Of a stretch of 64,000 bases of DNA, positions 7,767 to 14,903 are shown piece after piece. Location: positions 1,015,001 through 1,079,000 of the forward strand of contig NZ_AP018560.1 in the NCBI RefSeq assembly GCF_003967035.1. The letters run 5' to 3'. The translations under genes and the position numbers were made by a program. The number at the start of each line of letters is the position of its first letter. Position 1 is the first letter of the stretch. Under the pieces are notes generated by a model. The model had not been told where the DNA came from and searched no databases. It saw nothing but the letters and a program-made list of their open reading frames with translations. The stretch comes from Aerosticca soli (GTDB lineage: Bacteria > Pseudomonadota > Gammaproteobacteria > Xanthomonadales > Rhodanobacteraceae).

Positions 7767-9077
7767 GGTTCTTCTCCCAACTGAGTGGAGAGAGGCGCAC
7801 GGCCGACGGGTCAGACTTGCTGTTCTTGAGGCAACAAACTGGGGCCGGCCGTGGCCGAGCAGGATTGTATGTCCCGTCTGGGCGGCTGGACGGGATACCG
7901 AGTTGGCAAGTGGCGTTATGAGCTGCGCAGGCAGCAGCGCTGGCTGGTGATCGAGTTGGAGCCGACGCCGGGGGCGCAGCGGCAATGCACGGGCTGTGGG
8001 CAGGCGGTCGTGGCCATCCATGACTGGACGATGCGGCGCATTCGCGAGTTGCCCGTGTTCGGTGCGCCGGTGGAGCTGCACGTGCCGCGTCTTCGGCTGG
8101 CTTGCCAGGGCTGCGGGCCGCGGCTGGAACAGTTGGACTGGCTGGATCCGCATGCGCGGGTAACGCGGCGTCTGGCCGACAGCGTGGCCCGGCTGTGTGC
8201 AGTGACGTCGGTGCTGCACGCGGCGCGTTGGCATGGCATCGACTGGAAGACGGCCAAGGCCATCGACTGGCGGGCACTGGAGCGCGATCTGGGGCCGGTG
8301 GATCTGGAGGGCGTGCGCCGGATCGCCATGGACGAGTTCGCGATCCAGAAGGGCCATCGCTACGCCACTGTGGTGGTCGATGTGGAGCGCAAGCGGGTGC
8401 TGTGGGTGGGGCGCGGCCGTTCGCGAGTCGAGATCAGGCCGTTCTTCGAACAGCTCGGGCCGGCGCGTTGCGCCCTTATCGAGGCCGTGGCCATGGACAT
8501 GAACACGGCCTACGACCTGGAAGTGCGCCAGCACTGCCCGAATGCCCGCGTGGTGTACGACCTGTTCCACGTGGTCGCCAAGTACGGACGCGAGGTGATT
8601 GGCCGGGTGCGGGTGGACGCGGCCAATCAGCTGCGTCACGACAAGCCGGCGCGCCGAGTGGTCAAGCGCGCCCACTGGCTGCTGCTGCGCAATCCTCGGC
8701 GCCTGAAGGAAGCCGAACACATCCGGCTGGACGAGGTACTGGCGGCCAACCGGCCGCTGATGACGGCCTACGTGATGAAAGAACAGCTCAAGGCGCTGTG
8801 GAACGCACCGACAGCCTGGGCGTGGCGGGCAGCCTGGAAACAATGGCTACGCCATGCCCAGGAAAGCGGCATCCCCGCCCTGACCCACTTCGCTCAATGC
8901 CTCAAACCTTACTGGCGCGGCATCCTCAGCCGGGTGCGCTGGCCCCTGCATACCGGGCTGCTCGAAGGCATCAACAACAAGATCAAGGTCATCAAGCGCA
9001 TCGCCTACGGCTACCGCGATGACGCCTACTTCTTCCTCAAGATCCGGGCGGCCTTCCCCGGAGTTGGGTGAAGAACC
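7767..9077 (+). mobile_element. ISL3-family insertion sequence, copy 1, 1311 bp, complete
   Basis: The left end GGTTCTTCTCCCAACT and the right end (reversed) GGTTCTTCACCCAACT form 16-bp imperfect terminal repeats with one mismatch. The element is flanked by a perfect 8-bp target duplication TTTATTTT (7759-7766 and 9078-9085), the size typical of ISL3 elements. One transposase gene fills it. Length, ends and encoded protein match copy 2 exactly as far as I compared, so both are recent and probably active. The target is an AT-rich terminator tract in a GC-rich genome. Confidence 0.96.
7851..9071 (+). CDS. ISL3-family transposase
   Basis: DDE transposase of 406 residues. An N-terminal zinc ribbon (C46-x2-C49 and C85-x2-C88) and a helix-turn-helix-like segment bind the ends. 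The catalytic core has candidate residues D161 (IAMDEFAIQKGH), D216 (AVAMDMNTAY) and E372 (LLEGINNKIK), the characteristic ISL3 pattern. The first possible start is GTG at 7851; the ATG at 7869 (MSRLGGW) is an alternative. The stop lies 6 bp inside the right end of the element. No frameshift is present, so it should be functional. Confidence 0.95.
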   Translation: MAEQDCMSRLGGWTGYRVGKWRYELRRQQRWLVIELEPTPGAQRQCTGCGQAVVAIHDWTMRRIRELPVFGAPVELHVPRLRLACQGCGPRLEQLDWLDPHARVTRRLADSVARLCAVTSVLHAARWHGIDWKTAKAIDWRALERDLGPVDLEGVRRIAMDEFAIQKGHRYATVVVDVERKRVLWVGRGRSRVEIRPFFEQLGPARCALIEAVAMDMNTAYDLEVRQHCPNARVVYDLFHVVAKYGREVIGRVRVDAANQLRHDKPARRVVKRAHWLLLRNPRRLKEAEHIRLDEVLAANRPLMTAYVMKEQLKALWNAPTAWAWRAAWKQWLRHAQESGIPALTHFAQCLKPYWRGILSRVRWPLHTGLLEGINNKIKVIKRIAYGYRDDAYFFLKIRAAFPGVG

Positions 9078-9225
9078 TTTATTTTGCCTTGCATCAGGCC
9101 GCGGACAAGCGCAGCGGGGCTTGCTGCGACGATTCGCGCGGCCTTGCAGGCGGGACTTTCCGCCCGCTCGCGCCGGGATCGCCGCCGGCCGATAATCGCG
9201 ATCTTCCTTTGCGTACCCGGCGTCC

Positions 9226-10443
9226 ATGATCGTCACCTCGCTGCTCGACACCGACCTTTACAAGTTCTCGATGATGCAGGTGGTGCTGCATCAGTACCCG
9301 GCCGCGCAGGTGGAATACAAGTTCAAGTGCCGCACGCCCGGCATCGACCTGGTGTCCTGTATCGACGAGATCCGCGAAGAGCTGGACCGGCTTTGCTCGC
9401 TGCGTTTTGCCGAGGACGAGCTCGACTACCTGCGCGGCTGGCGCTTCATCAAGAGCGACTTCGTCGATTTTCTCGGGCTGTTCCAGCTCAACGCCAAGTA
9501 CGTGCGCATCTATCCGGCCGCGGCGGGCAACGGCGAGATCGAGATCCGCATCCGCGGGCCCTGGCTGCATACCATCCTGTTCGAAGTGCCGCTGCTGGCC
9601 ATCATCAACGAGATCTACTTCCGTCGCCATTTCCCGCACCTCGATCTGAGCGAGGGGCGACGGCGCCTGGCGGAGAAGATCGCACTGTTGCGCGATGCGC
9701 CCGAGTACCGCGAGTGCCGGATCGCCGACTACGGCACCCGCCGGCGTTTTTCCCGTGCCTGGCAGGAAGAGGTCGTCACCACCTTGCAGGCGGGGTTGGG
9801 CGGGCAGCTGGCCGGCACCAGCAACGTGTATCTGGCCCGCAAGCTCGGCCTGACCCCGCTCGGTACCCTGGCCCATGAATATCTGCAGGCCCATCAGGCC
9901 CTGGGCCCGCGCCTGCGCGACTCACAGGTCGCGGCGCTGGAAGCCTGGGCCAAGGAATATCGCGGCGACCTCGGCATTGCGCTTTCGGACGTCTACGGTC
10001 TGGATGCCTTCCTGCGCGATTTCGACATGTATTTCTGCAAGCTGTTCGACGGCACCCGGCATGATTCGGGCGATCCGTTCGTCTGGGGTGAGCGCATGCT
10101 CGCGCATTACCGGGTGAACCGGGTCGATCCGCGCAACAAGGTGCTGGTGTTCAGCGACAGCCTGAACATCCCCAAGGTGATGCAGCTGTACGCCCATTTC
10201 CGGGGGCGCTGCCAGCTGGCCTTCGGCGTGGGCACCAACCTCACCAACGACGTCGGACCGGCACCGCTCAACATCGTCATCAAGATGGTCCGCTGCAACG
10301 GTCAGCCGGTGGCCAAGCTGAGCGATTCGCCGGGCAAGAACATGTGCGAGGATCCGGCCTATGTGGCCTATCTGCGCCGCGTGTTCGGTCTGCCGCCCGA
10401 ACCCAGCGATCCGCCGATCGTAGTGCCGCAGGGAGCGACGTGA
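9226..10443 (+). CDS. pncB: Nicotinate phosphoribosyltransferase
   Basis: Salvages nicotinate to nicotinate mononucleotide using PRPP and ATP for NAD synthesis. 405 residues (E. coli 400). Family marks are [11 protein letters not shown] near the N-terminus, [18 protein letters not shown] and GTRHDSGDP with the phosphorylated His near residue 279. The end of the preceding IS lies about 150 bp upstream, so its promoter lies in 9078-9225 or within the IS. Its stop overlaps the next gene's ATG by one base (TGATG), coupling it to the peroxidase gene. Confidence 0.96.
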   Translation: MIVTSLLDTDLYKFSMMQVVLHQYPAAQVEYKFKCRTPGIDLVSCIDEIREELDRLCSLRFAEDELDYLRGWRFIKSDFVDFLGLFQLNAKYVRIYPAAAGNGEIEIRIRGPWLHTILFEVPLLAIINEIYFRRHFPHLDLSEGRRRLAEKIALLRDAPEYRECRIADYGTRRRFSRAWQEEVVTTLQAGLGGQLAGTSNVYLARKLGLTPLGTLAHEYLQAHQALGPRLRDSQVAALEAWAKEYRGDLGIALSDVYGLDAFLRDFDMYFCKLFDGTRHDSGDPFVWGERMLAHYRVNRVDPRNKVLVFSDSLNIPKVMQLYAHFRGRCQLAFGVGTNLTNDVGPAPLNIVIKMVRCNGQPVAKLSDSPGKNMCEDPAYVAYLRRVFGLPPEPSDPPIVVPQGAT

Positions 10444-10931
10444 TGAGCGCGATCTACGACTTTTCCGCACTCGACATCGATGGCCGTGAGCGTTCGCTCG
10501 GCGAATGGCGTGGCAAGACCTTGCTCATCGTCAATGTCGCCTCCCGCTGCGGCTTCACGCCGCAATACGCTAGCCTCGAGGCGCTGTGGCGACGCCATCG
10601 CGCGCGCGGGCTGGTAGTGCTCGGCTTTCCCTGCGACCAGTTCGGTCACCAGGAGCCGGGCGACGAGGCCGAGATCCGCGCGTTCTGCACCACCCGCTAC
10701 GAGGTCAGCTTTCCGCTGTTCGCCAAGGTCGAGGTGAACGGCCCGCGCGCCCATCCGCTGTTTCGCTGGTTGCAGCGCGAGCGCCGCGGGCTGCTGGGCA
10801 GTGGCGCGATCAAGTGGAACTTCACCAAGTTCCTGATCGACGATCGCGGCCGTGTGGTCGCCCGCCGCGCGCCGATGACGCGTCCCGAGGTTATCGAGCG
10901 CGACGTGCTGGCCTGTCTGCCATCGGCTTGA
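10443..10931 (+). CDS. Glutathione peroxidase family protein
   Basis: Thiol peroxidase of 162 residues reducing hydroperoxides; bacterial members often use thioredoxin rather than glutathione. The peroxidatic cysteine is C36 in NVASRCGFTPQY (Cys rather than selenocysteine). GFPCDQFGHQEP carries the conserved Gln plus a likely resolving-region Cys, and IKWNFTKFL the conserved Trp/Asn. No signal peptide. The start is fixed by the one-base overlap with pncB. Confidence 0.93.
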   Translation: MSAIYDFSALDIDGRERSLGEWRGKTLLIVNVASRCGFTPQYASLEALWRRHRARGLVVLGFPCDQFGHQEPGDEAEIRAFCTTRYEVSFPLFAKVEVNGPRAHPLFRWLQRERRGLLGSGAIKWNFTKFLIDDRGRVVARRAPMTRPEVIERDVLACLPSA

Positions 10932-11014
10932 ACGTTCTCTTGGCAGGCCATCTGTTAGGCTTGCCACTTCTTTGAAGTGGCGCCGTTCGTCGCCATGCCA
11001 TCCCAGCGGAAAAC

Positions 11015-11503
11015 ATGCCCATGCAAATCGCCAGTCGTACCGTCGCCTCCTTCCATTACCGCCTGACTGACGATGCCGGGCAGGTCCTCGACAGTTCCGA
11101 AGGCCGCGAACCCTTGTCCTATCTCCACGGCCAGGGCCAGATCGTGCCCGGACTGGAGAAAGCCCTGCAGGGACGGCAGGCCGGTGAGCAGTTCGAGGTC
11201 GACGTGATCCCCGAGGAAGGCTACGGCCAGCGCCATGAGGAACTGGTCCAGGAAGTGCCACGTGAGGCTTTCCAGGGCGTGGAAGACATCCAGCCCGGCA
11301 TGCAGTTCCAAGGTCGCGGCCCGCAGGGCGCTTTCACCGTCACCGTCACCGCGGTGAACGATGACACCGTGCAGGTGGATGGCAACCATCCGCTGGCCGG
11401 CAAGCCGCTGCATTTCTCCATCGAGGTCACCGACGTGCGTGCCGCGACCGATGAGGAGCTCGCGCATGGCCACGTGCATGGCCCGGACGGGCACCATCAC
11501 TGA
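11015..11503 (+). CDS. slyD: FKBP-type peptidyl-prolyl isomerase, SlyD-like
   Basis: A cytoplasmic prolyl isomerase, chaperone and metal-binding protein. The 162 residues show the FKBP core (YLHGQGQIVPGLEKAL), the inserted flap domain (YGQRHEELVQEVPREAF) and a histidine-rich tail (HGHVHGPDGHHH). The tail is much shorter than the 50-residue E. coli tail, which suggests weaker nickel binding. A strong hairpin terminator follows. Confidence 0.92.
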   Translation: MPMQIASRTVASFHYRLTDDAGQVLDSSEGREPLSYLHGQGQIVPGLEKALQGRQAGEQFEVDVIPEEGYGQRHEELVQEVPREAFQGVEDIQPGMQFQGRGPQGAFTVTVTAVNDDTVQVDGNHPLAGKPLHFSIEVTDVRAATDEELAHGHVHGPDGHHH

Positions 11504-11510
11504 CGTCCGC

Positions 11511-11560
11511 AAACCCTTGCCGTCTGCCGGCGCCCTGCGCGGCAGACGGCAAGGGTTTTT
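11511..11560. terminator. Bidirectional terminator between slyD and pldA
   Basis: A long stem pairs AAACCCTTGCCGTCTGCC (11511-11528) with its complement at 11541-11558, ending in a T run on the plus strand and with an A run on the other side. It separates two convergent genes. Confidence 0.85.
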
Positions 11561-12646
11561 TCAGTACCAGTCGAGCAACGAGACGCCCAGCCCCAGATAC
11601 GTGGCGTTGTGGTTGTAGTCGATCATGCTCTCGCCATAGCCCTTGAAGAGCTCGGCATAACCGCGCAGGTTGCCGACGATCGGGAAGCTCCAGGTCAGCT
11701 GGGCCGCGCCGTGGCTGTTGCTGCCGCCGCGGAATGAATGGCGCAGCAGCAGGCCGAATTCCTGCTTGCCGACCTCGTGCACGATCTGCACGTCGCCGCG
11801 GCCCATGTAGTCCTTGATGTCGGGGTTGTCGTCGTCCTTGCGCTTTTCCGGGATGCGCCACCATGGACGCAGCATCACCGTCCAGCCCTCGCGCTCGAAA
11901 CCGACATTGGCCACCACGCGGTTCCAGCTGCGCGACAGCGGGTCGGCGCGCCCGTTGGATTCGTGGTTGATGCCGATGCCGAGCAATTTGCCGTCCCAGC
12001 CCAGCAGCTGATAGTGGGTGGCGAACATCAGCAACACTTCGGGTTCGTAGTTGGTTTCGCGGAACGGGCGCGAAACATCGCTGTTGTAGACCTGCCAACG
12101 CGAGGATTGGGTATAGCCGACCCACAGATCGCCGGTGCTGCCCAGCACGTCCTGCCAGACCTTGGTCTTCAGGCTGAGCTGGAACTTGGCTTCCACGTTG
12201 TCCAGCGTCTGCGGCGACTGCACCGTGTTGTCCGGGTTCGGGCTGCTCGGGCGGGTGTTCTGGTTGCTGGTGGCGAACACCGGCATGAGGTACATCGGCT
12301 TGTAGCCACGCAGGTTCAGCGTGCCGAGTTTGCTGTCCGGAGAAAGCTCCCAGCGGCTGTCCAGAAGCGAATGCGGCGCCGTCGACTCGCCTTCGGCCGC
12401 GGCCACTTCGTGCGTGCGTCGACCTTCGTGATCGAACATGTCGTGGGCCACGGGCGGCGGCTCGTGTTTCTGCGCGGTCGGTTCCGAAGGCCGGCCAGTG
12501 GCGCGGTCATAGCACGACAAGCGTTGCGCGTCGTTTTCAATGGCGGCGCATGCATGGATGTCCGCCGGCTGCGCGTTCTGGCCGTGGACCGTGGCCGCAA
12601 CGGTGGAAAGAGCCAGCAGCGGGCCGGCGATCGACACGGATTTCAT
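11561..12646 (-). CDS. pldA: Outer-membrane phospholipase A1
   Basis: A calcium-dependent lipase of the outer membrane that clears phospholipids from the outer leaflet. 361 residues with a signal peptide cleaved near residue 22 (ATVHG-QN). The catalytic triad is visible as H228 and S230 (GINHESNGR) plus N242 (SRSWNRVV), with the same 14-residue His-Asn spacing as E. coli OMPLA. Residues ~25-90 are an extra non-barrel N-terminal part (C33 and C45, possible disulfide). The C-terminus ends in an aromatic residue (LLDWY), as barrel proteins do. Confidence 0.93.
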   Translation of the reverse strand: MKSVSIAGPLLALSTVAATVHGQNAQPADIHACAAIENDAQRLSCYDRATGRPSEPTAQKHEPPPVAHDMFDHEGRRTHEVAAAEGESTAPHSLLDSRWELSPDSKLGTLNLRGYKPMYLMPVFATSNQNTRPSSPNPDNTVQSPQTLDNVEAKFQLSLKTKVWQDVLGSTGDLWVGYTQSSRWQVYNSDVSRPFRETNYEPEVLLMFATHYQLLGWDGKLLGIGINHESNGRADPLSRSWNRVVANVGFEREGWTVMLRPWWRIPEKRKDDDNPDIKDYMGRGDVQIVHEVGKQEFGLLLRHSFRGGSNSHGAAQLTWSFPIVGNLRGYAELFKGYGESMIDYNHNATYLGLGVSLLDWY

Positions 12647-12722
12647 GGTCGGAATGTCCCCTTTGAGCGGTTGCGCGTTGAATCAGAGCACGCCGATGGC
12701 CGCTGCTGTCAACTGCGCGCAT

Positions 12723-12753
12723 TAAAAACGCCGGCCGCGAAGGCGACCGGCGC
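12723..12753 (-). terminator. Hairpin terminator downstream of EF-hand gene
   Basis: On the minus strand, CGCCGGTCGC pairs with GCGGCCGGCG (one G-T pair) around a CTTC-type loop, followed by TTTTTAAT. It ends the transcript of the EF-hand gene before the pldA promoter region. Confidence 0.8.
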
Positions 12754-12774
12754 ATCTTTCGACGGCTTTGGAGC

Positions 12775-13158
12775 TTATTTCCCGGAACGCCAGCGTTCGT
12801 ATTCGCTCTTGCTGATGCGTCCATCCCGATTGCGGTCGGCGTAATCGAAATCGTTCGCCAGCGGGGGGTAGGCCGCCGCCTGCTCCGGGGTGATCGCCTT
12901 GCCGCCACCGGCGAGCTGGGCGAAATCCGGCGCCGGACCCGCACTAGGCGGCGGTGGCATGGAAGAACGGACCTCGATCTCGGGACGCGCCGTGGACTGC
13001 GGCGCGGCCTGAGCATCGGCCGGCATGGCCGAGTTTGCGGCTGGCGCGGCATCGGCCGGTGGCGGCGGGGTTGCTGACTGGTCCTGGGCGAGCAGGGAAC
13101 CTGCACCGAATAGCGAACCCATGAGCATGGGCAGCGCGACGAGCTTGAAGGATTTCAT
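12775..13158 (-). CDS. Exported EF-hand protein
   Basis: A 127-residue protein with a signal peptide ([20 protein letters not shown], cleaved near the LLAQ). A long Ala/Pro-rich linker follows, then one C-terminal EF-hand loop, [16 protein letters not shown], with the D-x-N-x-D-G-x-I-x-x-x-E pattern. Probably a periplasmic calcium-binding protein. I chose the ATG at 13158 because it precedes the signal peptide and has GGAG upstream; a start 15 codons earlier lacks these. Function unknown. Confidence 0.8.
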   Translation of the reverse strand: MKSFKLVALPMLMGSLFGAGSLLAQDQSATPPPPADAAPAANSAMPADAQAAPQSTARPEIEVRSSMPPPPSAGPAPDFAQLAGGGKAITPEQAAAYPPLANDFDYADRNRDGRISKSEYERWRSGK

Positions 13159-13317
13159 GGCTTGACTCCGTCGAGATCGAAAAGACGCAACGGAGAGTTC
13201 CATTGCGCTTGCGGCAAGCTAGCAAGCCAAATGTATAGGCGAGCTCAAGCGGAAGGTCGATGTCGCGTGAAGGCGGGCCGAATTTTTTCTGTGCGTGCAC
13301 GGCTGGGCCATAAGGGG

Positions 13318-13486
13318 TATACTGCACCTTGCTGTGTTTGCCGGTCATCCGGAGTTCTGTGGTCAGATGCCGTGGATCTCGATCTGCCCCATCGCCTCAC
13401 CCTTGGGTTTTCCTGCACACCAGTAAGTCGGCCCTTCCAGGGTCGAGTCTTTTATCAACGAGTCAAAGAAAATCCAGGAGTGTTTC
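13318..13486 (+). promoter_or_regulatory. Promoter and long 5' leader of first cold-shock gene
   Basis: A -10 element TATACT (13318-13323) is followed by about 160 nt of leader. Two sequence blocks recur in the second cold-shock gene's leader at nearly the same spacing: CTGTGTTTGC (13332-13341) and CCTGCA plus CCAGTAAG (13412-13427). The length resembles the 159-nt cspA thermosensor leader of E. coli. The ribosome site CAGGAG lies just before the ATG. Confidence 0.65.
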
Positions 13487-13696
13487 ATGTCTGATCGTCA
13501 GATCGGTACCGTCAAGTGGTTCAACGATGCCAAGGGCTTCGGCTTCATCAGCCGCGACAATGGCCCCGACGTGTTCGTGCATTTCCGCGCGATCACCGGC
13601 AATGGCTTCAAGAGCCTGCAGGAAGGCCAGAAGGTCAGCTTCAAGGTGGTGCAGGGCCAGAAGGGTCTGCAGGCCGACGAAGTCAGCCTCGCCTGA
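13487..13696 (+). CDS. Cold-shock domain protein (first copy)
   Basis: A 69-residue single cold-shock domain that binds single-stranded RNA and DNA, probably as an RNA chaperone. RNP1 is KGFGFISR and RNP2 is DVFVHF. About 54 of 69 residues equal the second copy 280 bp downstream, so this is a tandem duplication with divergence at the C-terminus. Each gene has its own promoter, leader and terminator. Confidence 0.96.
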   Translation: MSDRQIGTVKWFNDAKGFGFISRDNGPDVFVHFRAITGNGFKSLQEGQKVSFKVVQGQKGLQADEVSLA

Positions 13697-13714
13697 ACCC
13701 CTTACAAGGTCCCC

Positions 13715-13745
13715 AAAAAGCCGGGCTTCATGCCCGGCTTTTTTT
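13715..13745 (+). terminator. Terminator of first cold-shock gene
   Basis: AAAAAGCCGGGC, a short CTTCATG-type loop region and GCCCGGC, then seven T. A textbook intrinsic terminator 19 nt after the stop codon. Confidence 0.9.
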
Positions 13746-13808
13746 ATGTCCGAAGGGTGCCGCATCGGGCGTCCTGGCGCTTTCCGCTTTGCCGGCGTGG
13801 GAATAGGC

Positions 13809-13973
13809 TATGCTTTGACTTACTGTGTTTGCTCGGTTCAGGTGCGTGTCCGCGACGGGAGACTCCTCGGAGTCGACGAAGTCCACTGGCTGCCCGCCCC
13901 CTGCATGCCCAGTAAGCCGTCGGTCGCTTGGGAGCGATCGACTCGTCTAGAACGGGCAGATCGGAGTCAAATC
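13809..13973 (+). promoter_or_regulatory. Promoter and long 5' leader of second cold-shock gene
   Basis: A -10-like TATGCT (13809-13814) precedes a 159-nt leader. CTGTGTTTGC (13823-13832) sits 8 nt after the -10, exactly as in the first gene. CCTGCA and CCAGTAAG (13900-13916) follow 86 nt later (88 in the first gene), 65 nt before the ATG (67 in the first). The remaining sequence differs, so the two blocks look selected. Confidence 0.62.
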
Positions 13974-14183
13974 ATGTCGGATCGTGAGGTAGGTACCGTC
14001 AAGTGGTTCAACGACGCCAAGGGCTTTGGCTTCATCAGTCGTGAAAACGGCCCTGACGTCTTCGTGCATTTCCGTGCCATCACCGGCACGGGCTTTCGCA
14101 GTCTGAAGGAAGGTCAGAAGGTGAGCTTTCGGGTGACCGAAGGCGCCAAGGGTCTGCAGGCGGAAGACGTCGCGCCGGTTTGA
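13974..14183 (+). CDS. Cold-shock domain protein (second copy)
   Basis: A 69-residue cold-shock domain with RNP1 KGFGFISR and RNP2 DVFVHF, paralogous to the gene at 13487. Changes concentrate at the termini and on acidic/basic surface positions (for example Q to E, K to R). ATG at 13974 preceded by GGAG. Ends in a strong terminator. Confidence 0.96.
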   Translation: MSDREVGTVKWFNDAKGFGFISRENGPDVFVHFRAITGTGFRSLKEGQKVSFRVTEGAKGLQAEDVAPV

Positions 14184-14216
14184 GGTCGCGTCCCACGCAC
14201 GGGGCAGTGCACAAGA

Positions 14217-14250
14217 AACGAGGTCGGCTTGCCGACCTCGTTTTTTTTTT
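14217..14250 (+). terminator. Terminator of second cold-shock gene
   Basis: A 10-bp perfect stem CGAGGTCGGC / GCCGACCTCG (14219-14240) with a TT loop and ten T. It sits just before the convergent lipoprotein gene. Confidence 0.92.
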
Positions 14251-14260
14251 ATCGGAATGG

Positions 14261-14869
14261 TCAATGCCCCCTGGGGTGCGGGGGATGGGGTGGCGGCGCG
14301 GGACGTGGATGCACCACGATCACGCGGGAGCCCCAATAGGGATACGGCCCCCAGTAATAAGGACCCCACGGACCCCAGAAGGGGTCACCCCAGAACGGAT
14401 CGTAGTATCCGGGCGGGTAGCGCACGTAGACCGGCCGCTTGGGCCACAGGTAGACGACATCGGCCTCGACACGCGGATAGGCGTATTCGTACTGGCCGAC
14501 CTTCTTGGTCACGAGGCCATGCAAGGTGCCGACGACGGTGATCTCGCGGCCGCGGGCAAAGACTTCAGGGTCATAAAAGCCCTTGCGGCAGGCGATGAAA
14601 CGGCCCTGACTGTTGCCCTTGTCGTCGAGCTTGGGTCGTGCCTGGCTGTCGAGCGGGTGCGCCAGAACGTAGAAACAGGTCTCCTCCTGGCCCGGCTCGG
14701 TCTGGATGATCTCGCCGCCCCAGCGCACCCGCGTACCGCTGGCGCCGCCTTGCTGGGCGGTTTGCAGCGGGACATCGGGATAAATGCCTTCCAGGGGCTT
14801 GGGAATGGTCGCGCAGGCGGCCAAGAGCAGCGCTGTGGCAGCCAGGGCGAGCAGACGTAGGGCGGACAT
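14261..14869 (-). CDS. Slp-family outer-membrane lipoprotein
   Basis: A 202-residue lipoprotein. The signal peptide ends in the lipobox LLLAAC (Cys near residue 19), then the Slp-type domain PKPLEGIYPDVP...VRWGGEIIQTEP. In Slp relatives this associates with stationary-phase or stress envelopes. The C-terminus is unusual: a Pro/Tyr/Trp-rich tail (residues ~155-202, GYYDPFWGDPFWGPWGPYYW then PPPHPPHPRGH). ATG at 14869 has AGGAGA upstream. Followed on the same strand, upstream of it, by the transglutaminase operon whose stop is 34 nt away. Confidence 0.85.
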   Translation of the reverse strand: MSALRLLALAATALLLAACATIPKPLEGIYPDVPLQTAQQGGASGTRVRWGGEIIQTEPGQEETCFYVLAHPLDSQARPKLDDKGNSQGRFIACRKGFYDPEVFARGREITVVGTLHGLVTKKVGQYEYAYPRVEADVVYLWPKRPVYVRYPPGYYDPFWGDPFWGPWGPYYWGPYPYWGSRVIVVHPRPAPPPHPPHPRGH

Positions 14870-14903
14870 GGGGGTCTCCTTGAGATCTTGCGCACGATGG
14901 CGG

